Assembly (NCBI GenBank): GCA_036399775.1
Contig: DASWMJ010000084.1
Location: 281,188-345,187, forward strand
Length of the DNA stretch: 64,000 nucleotides
Source of the DNA: JADMIH01 sp036399775
GTDB taxonomy: Bacteria > Chloroflexota > Chloroflexia > QHBQ01 > JADMIH01
Direction: 5' to 3'
The position numbers and the translations under genes were made by a program. Under the pieces are notes generated by a model, which made no database searches, was not told the DNA's origin, and saw nothing but the letters and a program-made list of their open reading frames with translations. Positions 51,297 through 60,707 of the stretch are shown piece by piece (positions within the stretch are counted from its first letter, which is position 1; each line of letters opens with the position of its first letter).

Positions 51297-54148
51297 GCCA
51301 GCCGCCCGCCGACCGCCTCTACAACCTCCTACCGGCAGTCTACCGCATCGAGGACGCGGGAGAGGGCGAGCCGCTGCGCGCATTGCTGGCGGTTATCGAG
51401 CGAGAAGTCGGGAAACTGCAAGGCGATATAGCGGGCCTGTACGACAACTGGTTCATCGAAACGTGCGACGAGTGGGTGGTGCCCTACATCGGCGACTTGC
51501 TGCGTGTGCGCGGGCTGCACCCCCTGGGTCCCGGCGGTTTCAGCCAGCGCGCCTACGTTGCCAACACCCTCGCGTACCGCCGCCGCAAAGGCACCGCCGC
51601 GGTGTTGGAGCAACTGGCGCGGGACGTGACGGGCTGGCCCGCCCGCGCGGTCGAGTTCTTTGAGTTGCTCAGCACGACCCAGCATATGAATCACGTCCGC
51701 CCCCGGAACCATCGCACGCCCGACCTGCGCGACATCAACCGCCTGGACCTCCTCAACACGCCGTTCGACACCATCGCCCACACGGGGGAGGTGCGGCATA
51801 TAGACACGCGGCGCGGCAAATACAACGTCCCCAACATCGGGCTGTTCCTGTGGCGGCTGCAAAGCTACGCCATCGCCCTGGGGACGCCCCGTCCCGCCGC
51901 CGATCCGCCCGATGGACGCTACTGGTTCAGCCCACTCGGCAACGACATGGCGCTCTTCACCCGCCCGCAGACCGAGAGCGAGATCACCCACCTGGCCGAC
52001 GAGACAAACGTGCCGGGTCCAATCCGCCAGGTTGCCTTCTACTTCGACCTGGCGGACTACCAGGCCCGCTACACGAGCATCCCGCTCGATGACCGACCCG
52101 CCAATAGCATCTACTACGGCCCGAACGGCAGCCTGGACATCATCGCAGACGGCACACCTAAGCCGCCGATGGACATAATCTGTATGGACTTGCGCGACTG
52201 GGACCGTCCCCCGGCAGGCAAGGTGGGCGTAGACATCGTGCGTGGGCGGCTGGCCTTCCCAATAGACGTCGTACCCGGCGTGGTAGAGGTCAGCTACAAC
52301 TATGGCTTCAGCGACGACATAGGCGGCGGCCCCTACGACAGGCGTCGCCGGGCGCGGCCAACCCATGAAGGCCCTGGCGGGCCGGATACGGTTGCCGTGC
52401 CCGGCGCGCTCAGCACGCTGATTCGCGTGCCATCCGCGGGCATCACCACCCTGGCCGGCGCGCTGGCGGTATGGGACGCGGCAGGCCACCCGCGAGCCAT
52501 GATCCAACTGGAAGGCGATGACAATCGCACCTACCAGGAGGACCTGGCCATCAACATGGCGGGGGCCGAACTGGTGATCCAGGCGGCTAACCACAAGCGC
52601 CCCGTGCTGGTAGGCGATATAACCGTGACGGGCGGCACGGGCGAGGAGCGCTTCACTCTCAACGGTCTATGGATTGAGGGTACCCTGGGGCTGCAAGGCA
52701 ACCTGGGTGAAGTGACCCTGGCGCATTGCACGCTGGTGCCGGGGCTGGGCCTGGACGAGAGCGGCGCGCCGAAGCAACCAGACGCCCCCAGCGTGATCGT
52801 GGCCGCCACCAACGACCGTCTCAATTTGACTATAGACCACAGCATCACGGGTGCCCTGCGCGTGTCTACCGATGTAGCCGCCCTGGCCGTGCGCGACAGT
52901 ATAATCGACTCGCCCTTACGCGGACGCCGGGCCGTAGTGCTGCCCGTGTTGGTTTCCGGCAACTTATCGCCCTTCCCGGCGCTCGGACCGGGCACACCGA
53001 AGGTCGTCAACGTCACCATCGGAGACGACGGCCCGTACCCGGCAACGCTGTCGGCCGCGCCTGGCAGTCTCGGTGAGGCTCGCGACCAACTTCAGGCGGC
53101 AATCCAATCCGCCCACGACAGCCTGGCCTTCACAGGCGCACGAGTGATTACCGTAGGCAGCCGTTTCCTGGCCGTCCTACCCGGAGTGCCGGACCCCATC
53201 CTGATCGAACCTGCGGGCACCGATCCTACAGCCGCCCAGCTTCGCCTGGTCGCCGGCGACTCCCGGCAGGTTGACGCGTTGTTGGGTGGCTCTATGTCAG
53301 GCTTCACCGGTACGCAAGCGTCAGCGCCGCAGGTCAGCGTCACCATCGGTGGCGAAGGCCCGCATACCGCCGCGTTGGCCTCGGCCCCCACCACGCTGGC
53401 GCAGGCCCGCGACCAACTTCAAGATGCCATTCGAGCCGCGCACGCCTCGGAGGCCTTCACCGGCACGCTGGTAGGCATAGCAGACGACCGGCTGGTCGTA
53501 CTACCTGGCACAGATGAGGCCGAAGTCCTTTTTGGCGTGGCACCGGCAGACGCGACCACGCTTACAGACCTGGCACTGGAGAGCGACCGTCCGGCGATAG
53601 CCGGCAGCCCCGGCGGGCGGCAGCCAGGCCCACCGGCCACCCTTGAGAGGGTAACTATTTTCGGTACGACTTATGTCAAGGAATTGACCCTGGCCTCGGA
53701 GGTTATCTTCGTTGATCCGGTGCGCGCCGCGCACCGCCAGGCCGGGTGCGTGCGGTTCAGTTACGTTCCACCCGGCTCGCGCACGCCCCAGTGTTACCGT
53801 TGCCAGCCCGAACTGAGCATCACCACTCAGACGGCGGAGGCCAAAGAGCAGGCCAAAGCGGATAACGTCATATTGACCCCGGCGGCGAGCGCGGTTATCG
53901 AAGCCACTATTGAGGCTCGCGTGCGCGCCTCGATAGTCCCCTCATTCACCTCCACCCATTACGGGGCACCGGCCTACGCGCAGTTGAGCCAGGTGTGCCC
54001 TCGCGAGATCACAACCGGGGCGGGGGACGGCTCCGAGATGGGCGTCTTCAGCAGCTTGAAACAGCCCCAGCGCGAAGCCAACCTGCGCACCGCCCTCAAC
54101 GAATATCTGCGCTTCGGGCTGGAAGCCGGCATCTTCTACGTCAGCTAA
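51293..54148 (+). CDS. Baseplate/tail protein with gpI-like N-terminus and internal duplication
   Basis: 951 residues. The N-terminal about 220 residues follow the phage tail protein I pattern: LYNLLPAVYRIED, EVGKLQGDIAGLYDNWFIE, WVVPYIGDLLRV, AYVANTLAYRRRKGTAAVLE and QLARDVTGWPARAVEF. The rest is a large beta-rich region with right-handed-helix-like stretches (GIEGTLGLQGNLGEVTLAHC) and a duplicated block of about 108 residues (from about 572 and about 680: VTIGDDGPYPATLSAAPGSL versus VTIGGEGPHTAALASAPTTL). The C-terminal region ends YLRFGLEAGIFYVS. A baseplate-periphery role, with the added part a possible tail-fibre or target-contact region, is an inference. Confidence 0.8.
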   Translation: MSQPPADRLYNLLPAVYRIEDAGEGEPLRALLAVIEREVGKLQGDIAGLYDNWFIETCDEWVVPYIGDLLRVRGLHPLGPGGFSQRAYVANTLAYRRRKGTAAVLEQLARDVTGWPARAVEFFELLSTTQHMNHVRPRNHRTPDLRDINRLDLLNTPFDTIAHTGEVRHIDTRRGKYNVPNIGLFLWRLQSYAIALGTPRPAADPPDGRYWFSPLGNDMALFTRPQTESEITHLADETNVPGPIRQVAFYFDLADYQARYTSIPLDDRPANSIYYGPNGSLDIIADGTPKPPMDIICMDLRDWDRPPAGKVGVDIVRGRLAFPIDVVPGVVEVSYNYGFSDDIGGGPYDRRRRARPTHEGPGGPDTVAVPGALSTLIRVPSAGITTLAGALAVWDAAGHPRAMIQLEGDDNRTYQEDLAINMAGAELVIQAANHKRPVLVGDITVTGGTGEERFTLNGLWIEGTLGLQGNLGEVTLAHCTLVPGLGLDESGAPKQPDAPSVIVAATNDRLNLTIDHSITGALRVSTDVAALAVRDSIIDSPLRGRRAVVLPVLVSGNLSPFPALGPGTPKVVNVTIGDDGPYPATLSAAPGSLGEARDQLQAAIQSAHDSLAFTGARVITVGSRFLAVLPGVPDPILIEPAGTDPTAAQLRLVAGDSRQVDALLGGSMSGFTGTQASAPQVSVTIGGEGPHTAALASAPTTLAQARDQLQDAIRAAHASEAFTGTLVGIADDRLVVLPGTDEAEVLFGVAPADATTLTDLALESDRPAIAGSPGGRQPGPPATLERVTIFGTTYVKELTLASEVIFVDPVRAAHRQAGCVRFSYVPPGSRTPQCYRCQPELSITTQTAEAKEQAKADNVILTPAASAVIEATIEARVRASIVPSFTSTHYGAPAYAQLSQVCPREITTGAGDGSEMGVFSSLKQPQREANLRTALNEYLRFGLEAGIFYVS

Positions 54149-54158
54149 GGAGAATACC

Positions 54159-57100
54159 ATGCAGGGTGATATTACGCGGTCAACCTTCCGGCGGGAGAAC
54201 CACTATGATAGCGTCCGCATGCAGCAGGGCCGCGTGCAGCTTGATGCCGACTGGAACGAGCAGGTCGAGATTCAGCAATACCTCGACCATACCATCCACA
54301 CCGACCTGATTGGCCCCTGCGGCGTGCCAAAAGGTGAAGACGGCGGCTTCGCGGTGGAGGTGCAGGGCGGCGTGCTGGTCAGCACGGCGGGGCGCATCTA
54401 CGTAGATGGCATCCTGTGCGAAAACGAGCAGCAGGTGGCCCTCACCGGCCAGCCCGATCTGCCCGATTTCACCCTACCCGACGAAGCCGGGCTTTACCTG
54501 GCTTACCTGGATGTCTGGGAGCGCGGCATCACGGCGCTGGACGACCCTCGTATCCGAGAGGTAGCCCTGGGCGGGCCAGACACGGCCACCAGGACGAGGG
54601 TCGTCTGGCAGATCAAGCTGCTGCCTGTCGGGGACCCCGATCCGGCGATTAACTGCGACACCGTCTTCCCCGCCTGGGACGGCCTTGTGGGCGCGCAGAG
54701 TGGTAGGCTCACCGGGCGCGCCGAGCCTGAGTCGGGCGCGCCCAACCCCTGCGTCGTGCCGCCGGGCGCGGGCTACCGCCGCCTGGAAAACCAGCTATAC
54801 CGGGTCGAGATACACCGGGGCGGCCCGGTGGGCACAGCCACCTTCAAATGGTCACGCGAGAACGGGTCCATCCAGACCGGCTGGGTGGGGCAAAGCGTCA
54901 ACAACCTCATGATTAGCGCACCGGGACGCGACAGCGTGCTCGGCTTCGCCACCGACCAGTGGGTCGAGTTGACCGATGACGCTAACGAACTGTTCGATGA
55001 CATACTCCACCCCACGGGCAACCCCGGCACGCTGGTCAAGCTGCTCAAGGCTGAAGGCAATGTGCTGACCATCGACCCCGCGACGGCCACAGGCAGCGTT
55101 ACGCTGGCAGACTTTCCCCGGAACCCCAAGATACGGCGCTGGGACCAGCCATCAGGCATGCCTGCCGAAGTTGTGGTGGAGATACCTGCCGCAAATGGCG
55201 GTTACCTCGCCCTGGAAGATGGCGTAGAGATACGCTTTGAGGAGGGCGCGACCTACCGGGCAGGCGACTACTGGCTCATCCCCGCCCGCACCATTACGGG
55301 CGACGTCGAGTGGCCGCGCGATGCCGCGAACGCCCCCATCCCGCAGCCGCCGAACGGCAACCGCCACCACTATTGCCGTTTGGCGCTGATGAGCTTTGTA
55401 GACAAAACCTGGCAGGTGGTCGATGATTGCCGGCCCCGCTTCCCAACCCTGACGCAGATTTGCGCCGAAGACGTCTGCTTCGACAACACAAACTGCCAGT
55501 TAGTGGACGTGGAGACGGTGCAAGACGCCCTTGAACGGCTGTGCGCGGAGAGCGATCTGCGCTTCCACAACAAGCATCTTCACGGCTGGGGTGTCGTTTG
55601 CGGTTTGCAGGCGACCTGTGGGCCGGACGGAGAGGAGGAGCGCCGCACCCATGTGACCGTCCACTCAGGATACGCTATAGACTGCGAGGGGAACGACATC
55701 CAGATTCTGGAGGACGAGACCCTCGATATTATGGGGATGATTGACATCTTGCGGCGGCAAAACCCGGACGACCCGCCGCTGGACGATAAAGGCAATGGCG
55801 AAGTTAGCATGGTCCTGGGCCTGCGGGAGCGCCAGCACGTCATAAACATCGAGAAGTACCGCCCGAAAGGGGACGACTGGAAGATTCTGCTCGCCGGGAC
55901 GATGCTCCTGGACATTTACAACGACTGCATCAAGAATATCGAGGACTTTCTGCGCGAGCAATTGACCGTGCCGCCCGAGGAAGAGGGTCAACCGGCAGGC
56001 CCGGCCAGCCAGCGCGTATCGGCCCTCTCCAACCTGCTGGCCCAGGGGATCAACCCCAAGACCGGACAGCGGCTCTTCCTGTCGAGGCGCGAGCACGACA
56101 TCCTGCGCGACTTCTATAATAAGCTGCGTGATATTCTGCAAAGCGAGACTTTCTGCGCTCTATTCGACGACGCCAGGCCCTACCCGGACTACCCGGAGCA
56201 ACTGGGCCGAATGAATACTATCTTCGCCAAAGGCGAGCATCAGAGGCTGCGGTTGAGGCGCGGCGTCAGGCCCACCGGCCTCGAAGGTTATTCGGTAGGG
56301 CCTGGCCTGAACCCGCTCAGGCCTGCTACGACGATCAACCGCTACAACCTGGAGAAGGGCGTGCTGATTAGCCGGATCGACCCGATTGCAGGCACAGAGA
56401 TCGGCGGGGACAAAAAATCGGAGGCTAAGACCGACAGCGGCGCAGGTTCCATACAGGATGTGGCTTTCTCGCCCGATGGGCGGCGGATTTACGTGATCGC
56501 GCCGACGCGCAACGAGGAAAACACCTTCTTCCGCGTCGGTGATTTCGACCTGCGAGGCAACATCACCTGGCGGCCTCTCGTCACCATCTGCGGCACGAAA
56601 CTGGTGACGCTGGCGACCACGCGGGCCGACCCGGCGAATGTCTACGCCATCGGCATGACCAGAGTCTCAGCTCAGCCAGGCGGCTCTACAAGGGCCCAGG
56701 TCCGGGGCAAGGGCCTCTACAGGATCAACCCTGAGAACGTAGATCCCAATATGGAGCCGGTCAAGGTCTTCAACAGCGTGGGCCACCTGGTGATAACGGG
56801 TGACGGGCGGGCCTTCGCCACCGCCGCCCCGCCCAACACTGAGGCCCTCAGCTACCTATCCATCGTGGGGGTGCAGCTCCCTGGCCTTACGCCACTTTTT
56901 CAGGGCAACGCCGATTCCTTCACGGTCGATCAAGGCCATGACGATATCGCCGTATCCCTGAAAGGCGAAGGGGCTGAGAGGGACATTATCTACGTGGTCA
57001 CAGGCCCTGTCCAGGGGAGGAAATCGATTCAGGCTTTCGACATGAACGCTCGCCGGATTGGTGAGCCTGTGAGCGTGCCCGACACCGCTATACGCCTGCA

Positions 57101-58433
57101 GCCATACGCTCCCACGAATTCGTTACTCATGACCTGGGAGGACGATTACTCGGTGCGGCTAATAGATATGCGCACTCATCAACTGGTGCAGGACTACCTG
57201 TTACCGACGCAAGTCAACCCTATCGCTCTCGCCGCAGACAGGGAGAGCCAGCGCCTCTTCGTGCTGAACTACCTCAGCAACACTATGACCACAGCGGAGA
57301 GAGCAGTACTGCGTCCCGACTTCCGTTTCCCCCTGGCGGCGCTGGCCGCGTACCGCAAGCAGGCGGTCGAGGCGTTCGCCGATCTGACGGCAGCTTTCTT
57401 GCAATACCTGAAGGATTGCCTGTGCGAGCACTTCCTGGTGAACTGCCCGGAATGCACAGGCGATGAAAAACTCTACCTGGGCTGCGTTAGCATCCGGGAC
57501 AACCAGGTCTACAAGATTTGCAACTTCACGGGACGTAAGACGGTCGGCAGCTTCCCGACCTGGGGCTACTGGCTGTCGCTTGTGCCTATCATTCCGTTGT
57601 TGCATCGGGTCATCGAGGAATTCTGCTGCATGGTGCTGCCCGACATCTTCCGCTACACTGCTCCCGAATTCGACCAGGAGCAGACGTTCACTGCCGAGCC
57701 GCGTGTGCGGGGTAGCTCCGTCCGCTCAGGGTTTGCCTTCATGCAGGGCGCTGACGTGGGCACGCTGGTGCGGAACGTGTTCAACAAAGGGCATGTGGCA
57801 GGCAATCTGCTGGGCCGGGTGCTGCAACAGCCGGAGTCGCGTGCCACTCTGGTCGTTCCCCGCGTCGTAACGTCCGACATCGTGGACCAGCCCACGGACG
57901 AAGTAAAGACCCGCCTTGAGGGCCATGGCGTCCAGGTGCGCCGGGTACCCTTCGACCCTGCGGACGCGTCAGGGCTGGCGGCTAACCTGGGCGGCTTCTT
58001 ACGGCAGCCTGCGCCGGGCAGCGCGGTCACCCTGCACGAGGAGGATGGCAAGGTCGTCTACTATAGCGTAGCCCCGCAAGACCCATCTACCCAGGAACTG
58101 CGGGGCCACATCACTACCCTATCCGACTCGCTGCAGGCCAGGGACGTTGAATTGCAGCAGTTGCGCACCCAGGTGGACGCTCAGCGCGCTACGTTGAGCG
58201 AGGTCGAAACCGTAAAAACCACCCTTGCCGGCACGCAGGAAAAGCTTAGCCAGAGGGAAGCGGAGATAGGCACGCTTCGCACCCAACTCCAGGACCTGCA
58301 ACGCGTCCAGGCCGACCTGGTCAAGCAAGCGTCACCCGAACGGGTGAAGGCGCTCGAAACTCAATTGACCGAACTGCACAAGTTCCGCGATGAGGTGCAG
58401 AAGTTCATCAAGAACCAACCACCACCGCGATAG
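54159..58433 (+). CDS. Giant DUF6519-type eCIS protein with propeller and C-terminal coiled coil
   Basis: 1424 residues. The N-terminus (GDITRSTFRRENHYDSVRMQ, QGRVQLDADWNEQVEIQQYL) matches DUF6519 proteins that sit at the end of eCIS and phage-like tail clusters. Residues about 160-450 are beta-rich (RLENQLYRVEIHRGG, FKWSRENGSIQ). Residues about 764-1047 look like a YVTN-type propeller (IQDVAFSPDGRRIYVIAP). A Cys-rich stretch (CLCEHFLVNCPECTGD) follows, then a PASTA-like segment (about 1230-1310) and a long coiled coil (about 1314-1420, LQQLRTQVDAQRATLSEVE). AAGGAGAATACC precedes ATG 54159. It may form the outer part of the baseplate or a fibre; receptor binding is possible but unproven. Confidence 0.75.
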   Translation: MQGDITRSTFRRENHYDSVRMQQGRVQLDADWNEQVEIQQYLDHTIHTDLIGPCGVPKGEDGGFAVEVQGGVLVSTAGRIYVDGILCENEQQVALTGQPDLPDFTLPDEAGLYLAYLDVWERGITALDDPRIREVALGGPDTATRTRVVWQIKLLPVGDPDPAINCDTVFPAWDGLVGAQSGRLTGRAEPESGAPNPCVVPPGAGYRRLENQLYRVEIHRGGPVGTATFKWSRENGSIQTGWVGQSVNNLMISAPGRDSVLGFATDQWVELTDDANELFDDILHPTGNPGTLVKLLKAEGNVLTIDPATATGSVTLADFPRNPKIRRWDQPSGMPAEVVVEIPAANGGYLALEDGVEIRFEEGATYRAGDYWLIPARTITGDVEWPRDAANAPIPQPPNGNRHHYCRLALMSFVDKTWQVVDDCRPRFPTLTQICAEDVCFDNTNCQLVDVETVQDALERLCAESDLRFHNKHLHGWGVVCGLQATCGPDGEEERRTHVTVHSGYAIDCEGNDIQILEDETLDIMGMIDILRRQNPDDPPLDDKGNGEVSMVLGLRERQHVINIEKYRPKGDDWKILLAGTMLLDIYNDCIKNIEDFLREQLTVPPEEEGQPAGPASQRVSALSNLLAQGINPKTGQRLFLSRREHDILRDFYNKLRDILQSETFCALFDDARPYPDYPEQLGRMNTIFAKGEHQRLRLRRGVRPTGLEGYSVGPGLNPLRPATTINRYNLEKGVLISRIDPIAGTEIGGDKKSEAKTDSGAGSIQDVAFSPDGRRIYVIAPTRNEENTFFRVGDFDLRGNITWRPLVTICGTKLVTLATTRADPANVYAIGMTRVSAQPGGSTRAQVRGKGLYRINPENVDPNMEPVKVFNSVGHLVITGDGRAFATAAPPNTEALSYLSIVGVQLPGLTPLFQGNADSFTVDQGHDDIAVSLKGEGAERDIIYVVTGPVQGRKSIQAFDMNARRIGEPVSVPDTAIRLQPYAPTNSLLMTWEDDYSVRLIDMRTHQLVQDYLLPTQVNPIALAADRESQRLFVLNYLSNTMTTAERAVLRPDFRFPLAALAAYRKQAVEAFADLTAAFLQYLKDCLCEHFLVNCPECTGDEKLYLGCVSIRDNQVYKICNFTGRKTVGSFPTWGYWLSLVPIIPLLHRVIEEFCCMVLPDIFRYTAPEFDQEQTFTAEPRVRGSSVRSGFAFMQGADVGTLVRNVFNKGHVAGNLLGRVLQQPESRATLVVPRVVTSDIVDQPTDEVKTRLEGHGVQVRRVPFDPADASGLAANLGGFLRQPAPGSAVTLHEEDGKVVYYSVAPQDPSTQELRGHITTLSDSLQARDVELQQLRTQVDAQRATLSEVETVKTTLAGTQEKLSQREAEIGTLRTQLQDLQRVQADLVKQASPERVKALETQLTELHKFRDEVQKFIKNQPPPR

Positions 58434-58458
58434 AAAGAATCGAAGAGTAAATGTTCAT

Positions 58459-58549
58459 GTAGGGGCGACCCGCATGCTCGCCCTGGTTGGGATGGCGTAC
58501 CATGTTTGAGTGCTGCCCCCGCCAGGGCGAGCATGCGGGCCGCCCCTAC
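58459..58549. repeat. Inverted repeat after the eCIS operon
   Basis: Arms 58459-58486 and 58522-58549 (starting GTAGGGGCGACCCGCATGCT) are near-perfect 28-base inverted repeats around a 35-base loop. It begins 26 bases after the last eCIS stop and could end the transcript. The GTAGGGGCG arm type is a repeat form seen in many bacteria; a related weaker inverted repeat lies at 60644-60670. Confidence 0.75.
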
Positions 58550-58660
58550 GCCTATTGCCTCTTTGTTGTGGCAAAGAAACCTCCATAACACCCCGAACAA
58601 AACGGCATGCTCATGGATAGTACAGCCGGAAGGCCTTCACATTGTTGCAGGGGAGCTTGA

Positions 58661-59218
58661 ATGGAGGAGAGCGAAGCGCTCGCCAGGCTCAGGGATGGCG
58701 ACATTGCCGGACTGGAAAAGCTTGTCGCGCTCTACCAGTCGCAGGCGCTCGATGTTGCCTATATCATCAGCCACGACCGGACCCTGGCAGAGGATGTCGT
58801 GCAAACAGCCTTCCTCCGTGCCTACGAACGCATAGCGCAGCTTCGTCTCGGCAGCCCGTTCGGCCCCTGGTTCTTGCGTAGCGTCGTCAACGATACCCTC
58901 AAGGCCGTCACCCGCTCGCATAACGTGTCGCTCGATACTGAAGCCCTGGAGCAATCAGGCCATCTGGTCAGCCACGACAGGAGCGCGTACGAACTGATCG
59001 AAGCAGCCGAAACGCGGGAGGCTATCTGGGACGCGCTTGACCGGCTCTCCCCCGCCCAGCGCGCCGCCGTAGTTATGCGCTACTACCTCGACCTGACCGA
59101 TACCGAAGTGGCGGAAGCGCTACACGCCCCACCAGGCACGGTGCGCCGCAGACTCCACGATGGCCGCAGGAGGTTGCGCAGCCTCCTGCCAGCCTGGGTC
59201 TTGAAGCCGCAAGACTGA
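58661..59218 (+). CDS. ECF-type RNA polymerase sigma factor
   Basis: 185 residues. Region 2: GLEKLVALYQSQALDVAYII, RTLAEDVVQTAFLRAYERIA; region 4: WDALDRLSPAQRAAVVMRYY, LDLTDTEVAEALHAPPGTVR, RRLHDGRRRLRSLL. There is no region 1 or 3, so it belongs to the extracytoplasmic function group. GGGGAGC precedes ATG 58661. The next gene, 44 bases on, encodes a membrane protein that may be its anti-sigma factor. Its target genes are unknown. Confidence 0.92.
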   Translation: MEESEALARLRDGDIAGLEKLVALYQSQALDVAYIISHDRTLAEDVVQTAFLRAYERIAQLRLGSPFGPWFLRSVVNDTLKAVTRSHNVSLDTEALEQSGHLVSHDRSAYELIEAAETREAIWDALDRLSPAQRAAVVMRYYLDLTDTEVAEALHAPPGTVRRRLHDGRRRLRSLLPAWVLKPQD

Positions 59219-59262
59219 CTCGTAACTACCTGGCAATGAGCTTCCCATGCCGGAGAACAGCT

Positions 59263-60591
59263 ATGGAAAGAGAAGAGATAAAGGAGGCAGTGGAAATGTA
59301 CGCAATGCGCGAGCAATCGCTCAGGCCAGACCTTTGGCCTGCCATCTCTCGGAAACTGTTGGCGGCCAACCCCCGCGAGGCACATAGTTCGCCAAACGCC
59401 ATCCTATCCCGCAGGCGCGCTCTTCCGTCCCGCCTGCTCCTTGTACCCGTCGTGGTGGCCCTTCTCATCGTTTCGACTATACTCTTCCTGCGCCTGCAAC
59501 CCCCATCCACCGCGAGCGCCATGCAAGCATTCCGCCACGCCCAGGAACTGGCGAGCGGCGCTGATACCTCGTCCTTCGACACCTTTCATGGTGTAACTGT
59601 CGGAGAGTTCAAAAGTGAATTCGGCCCCGGGGTGGTCAGAGTGTGGCGTGAAGAGTGGTTCCAGGCCCCCGACCACTACTGCCGTAATATAGTCAACACC
59701 CCGGCCAGGGGCGACGAGTACCACGAGTCGTGGTGTACAGACGGCGTGGAAGGCTACCTTTATAACAACAGCTTCGACCTCGTCATGCTCCGCGACCCCC
59801 GGAGTATCAAGTTCCAGCCATTCAGCCAGGTGAGCCTCGACACCCTGCGCGACAACCTCGGTAGCGACCTCTACGATGTCAGGGTCGAGGGCACCGAGGA
59901 GATACTGGGCCGCGTGGCTTACGTCTTCGATATGAGACTCAAGGCTGATCTGCCCAATAACATCCGGACCGACAACGTTCACGTCAGAGCGTGGGTAGAC
60001 CGAGAGAGGTTCTTCTTCCTGAAGCTGATGGTATGGAACGCCGATGACGCTCTCATCTCCACCCAGAGCTACGAGAGCTTCGAGGTCGGTGGCACCTTAC
60101 CGCCCGACGTGTTCAAATACACCCCACCACCCAGTGCCTACATCGTGGACCTGCGCACGGCCCAGGATGAGGCGGCGCTCGTAGCGCGGTGGCAAAGCCT
60201 CAAGAGCAAAGTCTCTTTCTCCCTGAAGATGGGACCGGCCCAACTGCCACCGTCAAACATAGACTCCGGACTGCCCTATTATGACGCGAGCAAGGGTGTG
60301 GTCGCCTTCTCCTACCATTACATCCGAAACAGCGGCGTGCTCGGCATGGACACCGTAATAATCCAGGGTCCGGTATCCGCGCTACCCGTTGATGGCCTGG
60401 GAGCCGGACGAGACGTAGAGTACGCAGGTATGACGGGCCGCTTCTACGCCCAGACGATAGACCGAAGAAACGACTACGGCACGCTGGTAGTGGATAGCAA
60501 CGGAGTGCGTACCATCATCCGCAAGTACTTCACCGGGCAATCCCCCCAGCGGGCCTGGTTGATCTACCGGCAGCTAGAGCTTGTCCCCTAG
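59263..60591 (+). CDS. Membrane-anchored protein with LolA/RseB-like domain, possible anti-sigma partner
   Basis: 442 residues from ATG 59263, with CGGAGAAC upstream; an ATG at 59236 is less favoured. A cytosolic N-terminal about 50 residues (EIKEAVEMYAMREQSLRPDLW; RKLLAANP) is followed by a membrane helix (about 56-77) and a large external domain. That domain has the strand pattern of LolA/RseB folds (GVTVGEFKSEFGPGVVRVW; YNNSFDLVML; GRVAYVFDMRLK; WVDRERFFFLKLMVW). It has no classical zinc anti-sigma motif (HxxxCxxC). A role in sensing and controlling the adjacent ECF sigma factor is inferred from adjacency and topology. Confidence 0.65.
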   Translation: MEREEIKEAVEMYAMREQSLRPDLWPAISRKLLAANPREAHSSPNAILSRRRALPSRLLLVPVVVALLIVSTILFLRLQPPSTASAMQAFRHAQELASGADTSSFDTFHGVTVGEFKSEFGPGVVRVWREEWFQAPDHYCRNIVNTPARGDEYHESWCTDGVEGYLYNNSFDLVMLRDPRSIKFQPFSQVSLDTLRDNLGSDLYDVRVEGTEEILGRVAYVFDMRLKADLPNNIRTDNVHVRAWVDRERFFFLKLMVWNADDALISTQSYESFEVGGTLPPDVFKYTPPPSAYIVDLRTAQDEAALVARWQSLKSKVSFSLKMGPAQLPPSNIDSGLPYYDASKGVVAFSYHYIRNSGVLGMDTVIIQGPVSALPVDGLGAGRDVEYAGMTGRFYAQTIDRRNDYGTLVVDSNGVRTIIRKYFTGQSPQRAWLIYRQLELVP

Positions 60592-60643
60592 AATCTCCTG
60601 CGGCGAAAGGGCCAGCAAGCAAGAAAGCAACTGTGCAATGTAC

Positions 60644-60670
60644 GGGCATGAGCGTAGCGGGGGTCATGCC
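60644..60670. repeat. Short inverted repeat between convergent genes
   Basis: GGGCATGA (60644-60651) pairs with TCATGCC (60664-60670) and is followed by TCGCCCCTACCCTACAT. It is a shorter relative of the repeat at 58459 and may serve as terminator between the convergent genes. Confidence 0.5.
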
Positions 60671-60707
60671 TCGCCCCTACCCTACATAAAAGACCTCAAC
60701 AACCTGT

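Noticed and set aside
51329..52594. Long minus-strand open frame (421 codons) opposite the gpI-like gene
   Set aside because: Shadow of a well-supported coding gene; no motif or ribosome-binding site.
28795..58433. Prophage
   Set aside because: There are tail and baseplate genes only; no capsid, portal, terminase, integrase or lysis genes, and there are AAA+ and DUF4157 genes typical of eCIS.
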